Part shown: positions 11,616 through 22,440 of the stretch, piece after piece
How positions within the stretch are numbered: position 1 is the first letter of the stretch
Layout: every line of letters begins with the position of its first letter
Assembly: GCA_964020975.1 (NCBI GenBank)
Contig: OZ026625.1
Location: 6,849,413 to 6,913,412, forward strand
Source: Hermodice carunculata
Taxonomy: Eukaryota > Annelida > Polychaeta > Eunicida > Amphinomidae
Reading direction: 5' to 3'
Length of the DNA stretch: 64,000 nt
Notes under the pieces: generated by a model
The model's input: only the letters and a program-made list of their open reading frames with translations
The model's database searches: none
What the model was told of the DNA's origin: nothing
Translations under genes and position numbers: made by a program

Positions 11616-12433
11616 ACTAAAAAATAAGATTTGCTTCACAGCAAATCTTTTTGGGTGTTTTCAAAATGAGAACAGTTTGAAATGCTACACTTTGCTATTG
11701 TTCAACATAATCTAAATTTTGTATATTAGCCAAATTCACACAAATTGAAATGCTATGTACAACTTTTTCCTGGTTCATTGGATGTGGCGATGTCGCAAAC
11801 TTATTAACTGAAGTTGAATGACACCAATATCTGAAATATTTTTTAAGGTATTCAACATGTTAATTTTATGTGTTTGCCTAATTTGCATAAATTAAAAATT
11901 AAAAATTCTGGATCATGGTTCATTGGATGTGGCTGTGTCACAAATCTATAAATTGAAGTTGGAATGGCACCTCTGTCCATTATAATTTTGAAGCTTCTCA
12001 CGATTTAAATCCTGCAAAATCACCTCATTTTCATAAATTGAAATCTACACAGTCCATAGTTCATTGGATGCAGCTTTGCCCAAACCCTATGAATTAAAGA
12101 CGAGGTTACAGTTTTATGTGCAATAGTTTGGGAGATATTCAATTTTTATGTTTTTTTAATACCCCTAATTATTATAATTTGAAATTCTACAACTTTTTTA
12201 TACTGTCCATTATTTAGGCAGGTGACAAACCTTTATATGCACATTGACGCTTTGTGTCTTTTTGCAATAGTTTGAAAGACATGGAGCTTTTAAAACCTTA
12301 ATTGCCCCTAATTTGCGTAATTTTAAACATTATGACTATTCCAAATGAGAGGCACAATTTCATTGGTTAGGTCAATCACCTTGTTAAGTTTGGTGGTTTT
12401 CAGAATAATGGTGCCTGAGAAAAACTGTGGACC

Positions 12434-12480
<47 letters not shown>
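11616..12480 (-). mobile_element. Helitron-like (pearl-like) element, reverse copy
   Basis: On the minus strand the 3' end shows the hairpin AGATTTGCT-GTGA-AGCAAATCT followed by a T-rich stretch and TTAG, next to a T. This parallels the GATTTGCT...AGCAAATC hairpin plus CTAG of the plus-strand copies. Inside are diverged ~150-bp tandem core units (TTCATTGGATGTGGC...), including AAATTACGCAAATTAGGGGCA as in the other copies. Toward its 5' side lies a purine/pyrimidine microsatellite (GA tract 12439-12478). The copy is old and non-autonomous. Confidence 0.7.
12439..12478. repeat. (GA)n microsatellite
   Basis: Uninterrupted GA tract, then an AAAG/AAAC-rich tail to about 12520. It sits where the microsatellite of the adjoining Helitron-like copy is expected. 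Confidence 0.95.
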
Positions 12481-12483
<3 letters not shown>

Positions 12484-12590
12484 AGAAAGAAATAAAAGAA
12501 AGAAACAAAGAAACAATTCTTGAAAAAACAAAATGTCTGGCTTGGCACTCAGACATAATTTCTCAGACACACTGCCAGTGTTGACTTATA

Positions 12591-12680
12591 CAGTGAAACC
12601 TCTCTACAGTGGGCACCCTTGGGACCAGATAAAGGTGCCCACTCCCAAGAGGGTCAGCCATTCTGGGCACTATGGATGAG
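12591..12680. mobile_element. Partial TA-flanked MITE
   Basis: TA followed by CAGTGAAACCTCTCTACAGT, the terminus of the ~180-bp elements at 30.7, 58.1 and 61.0 kb. The other end was not found. Confidence 0.5.
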
Positions 12681-13559
12681 ATATGTGCATGTACATGTAC
12701 GTTATTTACACATGCACATATATATGTACAGTGTATACATATTATAATTCAAGGAGATGTGTAAACATGCAATACAGAACTGTTTTTGTTCCTATATTAC
12801 ATAAACAAATTTTAACAGACACTGTCACGGAACTAATATATACATATACCTGTGAACTGAGACAAGCACTATACTGTCTCATTATTTCTTGTCTTGGCTA
12901 TGCAGAACAGGCTTCTAATCACTGCTTACAAGAAAAAAGACATGAAAGTGTTCACTGTGATGACACAAATCCAGAGACTATTTCAATATTCACAAAGTTG
13001 TAAAAACATTGATTAAAGACTGGAAGACCATACGTTGTTGAGTCCAGCCAACTCAGTACTGTATGTATTTTTAGCAGAGGGAACACTAAGGCTTATTATG
13101 CCTAGAAATCCAGTGCCTGTGCCCCCTTGGGACTGATAGGGCCAGCAGCCTCATACCCTCAAGCAAAAACAAACCAGCTGGGACACCAGTCTCAGTCATG
13201 GTGCATTTACTGCTCTGTCCAGCACTAGTGGGAACTATAGCCTGCCTGGTACATATAGCAGCATAGAGCAGATCTGTTCCTGTATGAACAGAAAGAGATT
13301 CTCTGTCTTTCATTGACAACATCATTACACAGTTGTTGAGTCCCCCCCCCCCCCCCCCATTTGCTACAAGACCCAATCCTTCAAAACCATACAAGTAGCA
13401 TGCATGGATAGAAGGCTGCCTATGAGACAGGTTCAAGCTAATTTATCATGAATGCCAAATGGTTGCCTTACACCATGGAGGTCTGTACAGCTTTTAACAG
13501 TTCAGTAAAAGCCCTGAATGTGTATTGCTGGGAAATTCAGTGAATTTAGAATATATTAA
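12681..13559. other. Non-coding; poly-C run
   Basis: No gene seen. A run of about 19 C lies at 13340-13358, a likely site of assembly or sequencing slippage. Confidence 0.45.
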
Positions 13560-13830
13560 AATTCCCCAACTTTTGTTTGCATGCTATTGGATTTGGTAGA
13601 TGTCTCAAACCTACATGTTTCAGTGAGTTAGAACTTTGTGTCTATCTGCAATAGTTTAAAAGATATGCAGCTTTTAGAACTCTAATTGCCCCTAATTTGC
13701 ATTATTTTAAACTTCATGATTATTCCAAGCCAGGTGCTCAATTTCACCGGTAGGTCAGTCACCATGGCAAGTTTGGTGGCTTTAGACATGCCAGATTTTT
13801 AGGTTATATAGATCAGGGAAAATGATTGTC
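13560..13830 (-). mobile_element. Helitron-like core fragment, reverse
   Basis: Matches the core of the 11.6-12.4 kb copy (GCATGCTATTGGATTTGGTAGATG..., CTAATTGCCCCTAATTTGC, GCAAGTTTGGTGGCTTT). No terminus is visible. Confidence 0.6.
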
Positions 13831-13849
13831 TGGCATTGACCTATTCTTG

Positions 13850-14076
13850 AAGATCATAAGCCACTTAAGAAAAGAACATTTAATTCAATATCTTGATAAA
13901 TGATGAGGTGACCGATTCCAAATAGACCATAAAAGGGTATCATGTGGAAGTTTGATATTGCGTAATATGGCTACCCTTGATTAATTGTTCAACCTCGTGG
14001 ACTGAACACATTACAGAAAGTGATTTTTTTTGGTGATGGTGGTCAGCAGAGCATTAGGCCCATGGGCCTCTTGTTT
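13850..14076 (-). mobile_element. Family B left end, reverse copy
   Basis: The reverse complement starts CAAGAGGCCCATGGGCC, then TAATGCTCTGCTGACCACCATC. This nearly matches the left ends at 37489 and 35578, and the following ~200 bases also align. The terminus contains the perfect palindrome GGCCCATGGGCC. Confidence 0.75.
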
Positions 14077-14169
14077 TTTGTTTGTTTTTTTTTTTTTTTC
14101 TTTCTTTTCATGGGGGGGGGGGGTATTTCATACGATCGGATGCAAAATGGGGACGACTGGCCCATAACC

Positions 14170-15149
14170 CTAATTAAAGTCTGTGTGTCAACACACACTT
14201 TTCTGTTTTTCCTCGAGTTCTTTCTTTCTTTCTTTCGTTGTATCTTTGTTTCTTTCTTTCTTTCTTCTTTACCAGCAAATTTGTCCGACACTTTTCTCGG
14301 ACACTTTTACACAAAGAAACTCCAAACTTGGCATGATTGTACCTCCATTACAAGGAGTTTGACCGTTTTACACAAAGGAATGAAGATGTTTAAAATTATG
14401 CAAAGTAGGGGCATTTGGAATTTTAAATCTTGAATATCTTCAAAAGTATAATAGATAGAGATGTCATTCCAACTTCTACTAGGGTGTTATATACCAGTGC
14501 GCTTCCAACGAATTTAAAACAAAAGTTGTAGCCATTTAAATTATGCTAATTAGCAGCATTTGAAATTTTAAAACTTGAATATCTTCAAAACTGTTATAGA
14601 TAGAGATGTCATTTTAACTTCTACTAGGATGTTATTGACCATTGTGCATGTAATGAATCTAAGGCGAAAGTTGTAGCCATTTAAATTATGTTAATAAGCA
14701 GCATTGGAATTTTTAAACTTGAATATCTTCAAAACTATTATAGATAGAGATGTCATTTCAACTTTTACCAGGGGGCTGTTGACCTTTGCGAATGTAATGA
14801 ATCTAAAACAAAAGTTGTAGCAATTTAAATTATGCTAATTAGCAGTATTCGAAAATTTCAATCATGAATATCTTTAACACTAATATAGATAGAGATGTCA
14901 TTCCAACTTCTTGTAGGGGGGTTGTTGACCATTGCACACCTAATGAATTACAAATAAAAGTTGTAGCAATTTAAATTATGCTAAATAGCACCATTAGAAA
15001 TTTTAAATCTTAAATAACTTAAAAACTATAAAAGATAGAGACGCCACTCCAACTTCTACGTCTGTGTTATGGAATAGTTGCACATCGCCATACCAATATG
15101 TTTTGAAGCCACACACACTTATTTGCTATGCAGCAAATCACCTTCCTAG
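14170..15149 (+). mobile_element. Helitron-like (pearl-like) non-autonomous element, best single copy
   Basis: Parts in order: a 5' palindrome AAAGTCTGTGTGTC/AACACACACTTT (14176-14202); CTTT microsatellite (about 14218-14270); a left arm ending in the small hairpin GTCCGA-CACTTTTC-TCGGAC; five core units of about 145 bp, each containing TAGATAGAGATG (starts near 14452, 14597, 14741, 14886 and 15032); a right arm; and a 3' hairpin ATTTGCT...AGCAAAT followed by CTAG (15146-15149) and T. A hairpin a few bases before CTRR is the hallmark of Helitron 3' ends. The arms, microsatellite and tandem core resemble pearl/DINE-type Helitron relatives. It encodes no Rep/helicase. Confidence 0.8.
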
Positions 15150-15186
15150 TTTTTATATTGAAATCCTTTTTAACTCGACCTCTGGC

Positions 15187-15246
15187 TATGTATGTATGTA
15201 TGTATGTATGTATGTATGTATGTATGTATGTATGTATGTATGTATG

Positions 15247-15315
<69 letters not shown>
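15187..15315. repeat. (TATG)n then (TA)n microsatellite
   Basis: TATG tetranucleotides (about 15187-15250) pass directly into TA dinucleotides (15251-15315), just after the Helitron-like 3' end. Frames across it (YVCM, IYIY) are not genes. Confidence 0.97.
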
Positions 15316-15318
<3 letters not shown>

Positions 15319-15962
15319 AATATAACAATCTACGATGTGGAAAATATTCAATGGAAGACCAGTAAAAATTAGAGTGCATAACTTTTATGTGATCGGAGCT
15401 GGAAAAAAAACTAATTTTTGGAAATTAATCTATATCTGGAAAATATCACCTCAATTTGTATTTTTCATGATTCCCCCTCCCCCCCCCCCCCAAAAGGGAG
15501 TTTTTTTCTGGAAACAGTAAACTTCGTGTGAATCAAGTCACAAAAACTCTTGATAGGTGCATATTTACCAGATGTTAGTTATTGCACAATTATCTTAGTG
15601 TGCCTGGAATCCGACAGTTAATGCTACACCTGGATAAATATTTAGATGGAGTTAATAGTTTCCTGTAGGTCTTCGTCGTTTGTTAACAAGATTTAGAGAT
15701 TAACACGATTTATTGACCATCATTTAAGCTTGAACAGTTCCTAGTAATTCTGTTGGGTTGAACACTGAAGAGATGGAACCTTGTGAAAAGCACACGACAC
15801 TTTGGTTATCGTATTAATGAACCTTTATTCACAAATTTGAACATTTTGTTCATATTAAAAATGGGCTAATAAGACAAGGTTTTAACATTTTATTCAGAAA
15901 TCTATTCTCATTGGAAGTTCACAATTAAAACACATCAACCCTGATCGGCTGCTTGGCGCTGA
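15316..15962. other. Non-coding stretch with poly-C
   Basis: No gene seen. A CCCTCCCCCCCCCCCC run lies near 15475-15492. Confidence 0.4.
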
Positions 15963-16214
15963 TACTACTGTGAAGAAGTCACGGCATATACCATCAAAGA
16001 AGCAAAAGAATGCATCAATTCTTTGAAGCCCACGTTCAAAACAGCCAAAGTAAATCTAGTCACAAATGACTTGAAGTCACTCCCTCCGCAGGAGGTGGCT
16101 GAGAATTGGATTGAAATGGCTGCTGATCTTGTCTCCCCTAACGCAGCATCTCCAGTTAACTCAATCACTTCATGGGTATTCCCTGTAAAGAAGATAACAA
16201 GTGGAATCTTATGA
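15963..16214 (+). other. Unidentified open frame, possible exon or gene relic
   Basis: An 83-residue frame bounded by stops reads YYCEEVTAYTIKEAKE..., then SLPPQEVAENWIEMAADL. It has a mixed, soluble-protein-like composition, unlike the low-complexity frames around it. It has no ATG near its start and no clear acceptor, so it could be an internal exon, a retro-copied fragment or chance. I do not recognise the family. The opposite strand is also open here (15965-16321), which weakens the case. Confidence 0.25.
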
Positions 16215-18943
16215 TATAGGCTGTACAGTCGCCAGACTGCTTGTGAAGGGTAAAGATGGCACTGGTTTCTGTGAATAGACAAAGCAAATCTATACGATAA
16301 CGATTGCATCTGACTGAACAAGGTACACGCTTGCTGGCGGCGAATCTGAAGTACCGTTGTAGCCCCGCTCTAAAGCCACGAAGACCAAATGCTAACGGTA
16401 ACGACAGATCGAACGATCCCTGGGGCAAATATGACCGCCGATGTTGAACTATACATAACTCTATATAGTGTAAATATTGTGCTCTATGGAACATTAAGAG
16501 TTAAAAAGACAAGCTGTTGGCGATCCAAAATGAAAGGATTTAGGTTTTTCACATCTTTTTTCTTTTCATTTTTTGTGTGTGTGTTTTTTTTTTTTGTTTT
16601 TTTTTTTTTTTTTTGTTTTTTGTTTTTTTTTTTTTTTTGCTTTTTTGTTTTTGTTTCTAGTTGTTTTTCTAATATATGCAGTATTAGCCTTTTGGGTATG
16701 TTAGGAATTTTGAATGATGGGTACACGAGATATGATGGAAAAATGACCAAATTTGTGCATAACTTGTACACATAAAAATTTTGCTCTGTCTTATATTCTG
16801 GAACTTCAAAACTTCAGTAAATACTTCGCGTTGTAAAAGAAACAAGATACATTTTGGCCTCGTACATTTAAGAATCTGTGCAATTAGTAGTGCCTATGCC
16901 AGAGAATCTTAGAATTATGGCTTTAGAAAATACGGTGAGTAATTGGAGGTAGGGTACAAAAACAATATCCCCTCGCATTTTTTTCTATAATTTTACAATT
17001 TTTATGCACTTGAGTCGGTCAATAAATAGCAATGCCCTACAACAATAAAACAGTCATGATACATTAAAGCATACTGCCATTGGATGAAGACATTTTTCCC
17101 CAAATTAATAACTTGCTATTTTTAAGACACCAAATAATCTTATACAAAATGTTTTCCGTACAATCCTACTCTTTGTTAAACCAACCACTTAAAATTTACG
17201 GGATTAGGCGTGCTACGTCTCCGAATAAATTGATTACTTTCCTATCTAATTGTATTGCATTGTATTTTTTTAATTCTTTATTTTATTTTATTTTGAGGAT
17301 GCTAAAATTAATATTGGGATATTTACATTGGCCAAATGATGTTTTCCTGCCCTGCATTATTGATCTGGTGTTATGCAAAGCAACTTGATTAACAGAAGAA
17401 ATGCAGTATGTTTTAACCAACCATTGCAAATGTTTGCCATTATAACACTGTGCATCCTTACAAAGATCTGAGATGCAATGTGCTTACAGATCTTATTGCT
17501 CCTTCTGCTGTTTATACCAACTGTTTTTGTTCCACATTAAAAGCTTATAATGTCTGGCAAACACTGCTTCCAGAGTTCAAAGGGAATTGTGACAATCTTT
17601 GCTATATTCTTCTCACCAAAATTTAAATATACACGTTAAACACATAGGCGTGTGGTTTTGTATACCAGAACGATGGGTGCAGCGGTGCTCATAATTGTGC
17701 GCTGTTCTCAATTATTTTGTACACCAAGTTCACAATATCTCTCGAAGTATAAACATATGCCAATATTCTGTCAGATATACAGATGCTTGTGGATTGTGCG
17801 TAACTTTGGCACACCTTTTGTTCAGCGCACAGGATAACGCCGTCTCAACCGTGAAATGTTGAAAATAATTGAAGTCTGTCGTCAAAACAAATGGCAGTGA
17901 CGCGCTTAAAAGTACAAAGGATGGTATCATGTGCTGAAGTTGATGGCTTAAAACTATTGTCAACAAATTCACTGGAAGAGGTATGTGATGCCATTGCTAT
18001 AAATAATAAAACAGTCTGTCGGGTGGGGGCGGGGGGGGTACTTTGACGTCGATATAAAACCTATTGGTTTGCTCAAAACAAAAGATCACATACGCTACAA
18101 TACCATAGGTCTGATATGCCAAAATATGGCCAGCAACCACTGAACAGATGCAAAATTTTAACAAGTTTTGCTCGACCATGGATAGTATCATTAGTAAGAT
18201 CAGAGGTCACATCCTGGGAGCATAACTTTGGCAGTGCATGCTAGGTATCACATAGGACATACTTGTGATAAATACGTTATCCAATATGAATTGTCTGAGT
18301 ACTGTGACCAACAACGTCAACGATTGAAAATATATAAGCGACATTGTCAAAAAAAAAAAAAAAGAGAGAGAGAGAAAACACGCCCCCCCCCCCCATCCCG
18401 ATAAACCAAGCTGCCGTTTCTGCTCGTGATGACGTGGCAGCATAGAATGTGATGTGTGGACACCTATGCGTGTGTAGAATGTTCAAGAGACAGCCAGGGA
18501 CCGTGTGCCCCAATACGCTTTCTTAAGTAAGCAAGTTTGATTCTTCCAGAATCAGTTGCGGATCTAGGAATCTCTGTAAAGTAGTGTGTGAGGCGTCGGG
18601 CGTGGGGCTTGCAGGCCACATTGGCTCTCAACTGAGTCCAGGAGCAAAGAATCCGGTGAGAGCCTAGAAAGCGAAGCCTTCGGAAGCTACTGGTCATGGA
18701 TTTTACGCAAATTTTAACTGTTTTGGAAATCACTTTCAAGGAAAAGTACCATTACACAAAAGCCTGAATTCAATCTTTTTACTCTATGATGAAAGGAGGC
18801 GGCGCTAATCAGGAACCTCCCTCCCCCCAATTCACCAGTGAGAATGGTCCTAATTATTGGTTTTGAATGAAATGAACATATCTAAAGTTTGATTTTTCAT
18901 CTCGTTCCCCATTGTTTGACATTGTACGGCTTGTAAAAAGTAA
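16215..18943. other. Long non-coding stretch
   Basis: Contains a broken poly-T block (about 16574-16640), a GGGGGCGGGGGGG run near 18025 and an A/AG/C low-complexity patch at 18349-18395. I see no convincing exon, and the frames here lack recognisable domains. Confidence 0.4.
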
Positions 18944-19120
18944 ATGTCTGTGATAAAATTAAAGTATACAGTCAACCAGACTTTCTCCCTGCAAGGTGTT
19001 TCTCTGGGCAACGGAGAAGAGAAAGCAGCCGTGCTCAGTGGGTCCACTTTGAAGGAACTTTTCTGTGACGCAGAAGTCTTCAGGAAGTATGGAAGTAGCG
19101 AGAGAATCAGGTTCAACTAA
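18944..19120 (+). CDS. Small ORF of unknown function (58 aa), low confidence
   Basis: An ATG just after an in-frame TAA opens a 58-residue frame, MSVIKLKYTVNQTFSLQ..., containing GNGEEKAAVLSGSTLKELF and ending GSSERIRFN. The composition is that of an ordinary soluble protein, not low-complexity. TATACAG near 18964 could instead be a splice acceptor, making this the last exon of a longer gene. No signal peptide, membrane segment or known motif is visible, and no partner exon was found. It may be chance. Confidence 0.25.
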   Translation: MSVIKLKYTVNQTFSLQGVSLGNGEEKAAVLSGSTLKELFCDAEVFRKYGSSERIRFN

Positions 19121-19343
19121 TATCCTGTTTATGAAAAGAATGTATGCATATGATAAGATAAAGAGACACCACGCAGAAGGAAACCATGATATACTTTAAG
19201 AGCATGGACCTGCCATCTGGCGGGTATGCCAAAATACAAAATCGAGATGTACGGTTACATCGATCTGTTTCTGCAGTACTCGGTCCAAACATACAATAAG
19301 AATATATAACACAAAAATGCATTTAAGTTATATGATTGATAAG

Positions 19344-19352
<9 letters not shown>

Positions 19353-19408
<56 letters not shown>

Positions 19409-19411
19409 GAG
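19353..19411. repeat. (GA)n microsatellite
   Basis: GA tract with one GC interruption, preceded by poly-A. Confidence 0.97.
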
Positions 19412-19484
19412 AAAAGAAGAAAAGGCAACTGGTAATACATGCTAGCGATAATGATTATTGTCACATCAACCAATGCCCGGCATT

Positions 19485-20270
19485 CCAGTGCATATGATTT
19501 TTGTGTTTAGGGGACAACCAGGTATCTGACGATTATATTATGATGTGACTCCGATCCATCATATCACGGACATATGCATGATATAGTTTATGAGAAGACC
19601 TGTTAACACAGTTAAAGGGTTATTTTGGTCCGAACTGTACTGATACCATGGGAAAGGAGGTTTGTTTCAATACTTTAACCATACTGAGTCAGAGTGCATA
19701 AAGTGATTTAAAAGACACTATTTGTTTACCATTACGCAAGTAATAAAGACACGTATTCTATTTACAGTTATTTATATACACGTTATAATAATGTAATTTC
19801 AAGACACTGTTGGTTTACCATTACACAGCTAACATAGACACATAGTATTACATAGTCTATTTACAATTACTTGCATTCGGGGCATCCATCTGCACATGGT
19901 TTTTATGCTTATAGGACAGATACGTATGTGATGAATATATTATGATGTAACTTCGATCTATTAGATCATGGACAAATGCATGATATAGTCCATGAGTAGA
20001 CCTGCTAGCACAGTTAAAGTGTTATTTTGGTCCCAAATGTAGTGGTACCATGGGGGAGGAGGCAATGTCCAATACTTCCACCCTGCTGAGTCAGAGTAAA
20101 CGTGATTTAAAAGACACTGTTTGTTTACTACGACGCAAGTTATATAGACATGGTCTAGTTACAGTTATTTGCATTTTAGGCATTCCTATTTTTAGTTCAA
20201 AGGACAACTGGGTATGTGATGATTATGTGACGATTCAGTAGACCTACTAGTACTATTTCTGCGATAATTA
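19485..20270 (+). repeat. Diverged tandem repeat, about 2.5 copies
   Basis: Related blocks recur: GGACAACCAGGTATCTGACGAT (near 19512), GGACAGATACGTATGTGATGAA (near 19915) and GGACAACTGGGTATGTGATGAT (near 20202). They come with shared CACAGTTAAAGnGTTATTTTGGTCC, CTGAGTCAGAGT and AAAGACACTnTTTGTTTAC. Spacings are about 403 and 287 bases, so copies differ by internal deletion. No protein is encoded. Confidence 0.75.
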
Positions 20271-20337
20271 CTTAATTTCCTATTCATTCGATATTATCAT
20301 TATTGTTATTGTTATTGAAATTGTTATTGTTATTATC

Positions 20338-20346
20338 ATTATTATT

Positions 20347-20393
<47 letters not shown>

Positions 20394-20407
20394 TATTATT
20401 ATTATTA
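20338..20407. repeat. (ATC)n/(ATT)n microsatellite
   Basis: ATC triplets flanked by ATT triplets, abutting the left end of the next Helitron-like copy. Confidence 0.96.
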
Positions 20408-21192
20408 TAACTATGTGTGTCAAGACACGATTTTCTGTTTTTCCTGAGGTACTTCCTTTCTTCTTTACCTGTGAATTTGTCCGACACTTTTCTCGAACAC
20501 TAATATACACAAAAACTTCGAACTTGGCATGATTGTACCTCCATACAAGGAGTCTGGTCTTTTTATGCAGAGGAATGAAGATGTTTAAAATTATGCATAT
20601 TAGGGGCATTTGAAATTTTCAATCTTGAATATCTTCAAAAGTATAATAGAAAGAGATGTCATTCCAGTTCTACTAGAGGTTTATTGACCATTGTGCATCT
20701 AATGAATTTAAAACAAATATGGTGGCAATTTAAATTATGCTAATCAGCAGTGTTTGAAATTTTCAATCTTGAATATATCTTAAAAAGTATCACAGATATG
20801 TCATTCCAACTTCTACTAGAGGGTTATTGACCACTGCACATGTAATAAATCTGAAACAAAAGTTGTCGCAATTTTAATTATGCTTATTAGCAGTATTCAA
20901 AAATTTCAATCTTGACTATCTTCAAAACAATAATAGATAGAGATGTTATTCCAACTTCTACTAGGGGGTTGTTGGCCATTGCGCACCTAATAAATAAAAA
21001 AAAGAAAAGTTGTAGCAATTCGAATTGTGCTAAGTAGCACCATTTGGGAATTTTAAATCTTAAATAACTTACAAGCCATAATAGATTGAGATGCCATTGC
21101 AACTTCTACACTATGTTATGGAATAGAACGCAGCAATAAGCTTTTTACACACACACAAACTGATTTGCTATGCAGGAAATCGTCTTTTCTAG
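20408..21192 (+). mobile_element. Helitron-like (pearl-like) element
   Basis: Decayed 5' palindrome (TATGTGTGTCAAGACACGATTTTCTG), a very short CTTT region, the GTCCGA...TCGAAC hairpin, four to five ~145-bp core units, and the 3' hairpin GATTTGCT-ATGC-AGgAAATC followed by CTAG (21189-21192) and T. Same orientation and order as the copy at 14170-15149. No coding capacity. Confidence 0.78.
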
Positions 21193-22440
21193 TTTTTAGA
21201 ACTTGTATTTACGAAGCTGAATCGAATACCCTGTCTATTGTACAATGCCTTGTTACACATGGAGTGACATTATGTACTGCAGTTCTTGTTTCTTCATCGG
21301 CTAAATGTGTAAACGAAGATATTCACACAATGTACATGTGCCTTGGTTTCATTATAAGCGTGCATCTGGTATTTTACCCAGGTTTTCTACTTACTCCATT
21401 TAGTTTTATTGCGGTAGCAAAATGTCATCTTGGTTTAACCTGGGAACCGTCATATCGATTTTATTTGTCTTATTCATATTCCTAATTTGGGACTGGTTGA
21501 GTTTCAACCATTCCTTTGGATTCATCTTATGTTTATATATTCTGTTTTTTCTTTGTTCTATGGGCTGTCCCTTTGACTATGTTCACACTATTTATAACCT
21601 ATATTGCTGGTACAAGCTTTATACTATTGACCTTATTCTACGAGGATCAGCTACAAGCAGGAAAAGCTACAGCTGAGAACATATGTTTCCATATTTATAT
21701 GAGTTCTCTTTGTCAAACAGATGGATCACATAATTGCTACTTGAGCTACATATGTCTGCGGAAAACACTGAACGAAAGTATGTTTAATGTAACCGTTATC
21801 TCATCCATTGTGCATCTCTTTATAGATATAGGTAAGACCATTCACCTGTATTTGTGGTATATCTATTTGTTCCCTCTGTGTGGTTCTCTTAACATGTACA
21901 CGCTTGGCGGCTGTACAATAATTAAGTGTAAGTGCATTTTTATTTGATAAGTGTGAGTGCATTTTTATTTGATAAGTGTGAGTGCATTTTTATTTGAATA
22001 ATTATTTAACATATGCTGCTTGCCGAAGGATGGAACCTTCTATGGTACTGATATGAACTTGTTCTTCGTGTGTCTACTTATATCGTGCGAAGTCATAGGT
22101 CTAATTTTCAACGACATATCCATAGGTTTGGTCATTGCTAAATTATCAAAGTTCACTCGAACGTTTTTGTTGTTTTTAAAATTATGACTTTGCAAACTAT
22201 CGAGTCCAATCCATCGTGTACCATTTTCATAACAGTGTCAATGTATGATGTACTGAAAAGATATTGTGTTGAAGGTGGTTCAGTGACATGTATATCTATA
22301 TCTACTTCTGTTCCAAAGTATCCTACGCTGTACAATTATGTTATCAACCACTTGCAACTAAAAATAGTATTCAGACATACGATTTTCTGTCTTATGATTA
22401 GGAAAAATTCTGTAATTGCAGATCCTACTTATTTTACATG
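21193..22440. other. Unidentified stretch with hydrophobic frames
   Basis: Several plus-strand frames between 21240 and 21950 are hydrophobic (LGTVISILFVLFIFLIWDW, MFTLFITYIAGTSFILL) but change frame repeatedly, and I cannot place them in a family. Three copies of a 25-bp unit (AAGTGTGAGTGCATTTTTAT...) lie at 21925-21998. The block ends just before a LINE endonuclease remnant and might be its upstream part. Confidence 0.3.

Noticed and set aside
18464-18739. Minus-strand frame that might be the next laminin exon
   Set aside because: No LE cysteine pattern; the Cys spacing does not fit a laminin EGF-like module.
21422-21676. Nuclear copy of mitochondrial COX1 (a frame resembles the WN..SS.GS.IS..FV..IWE segment)
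   Set aside because: Similarity is limited to a short hydrophobic stretch, with no neighbouring COX1 motifs in order.
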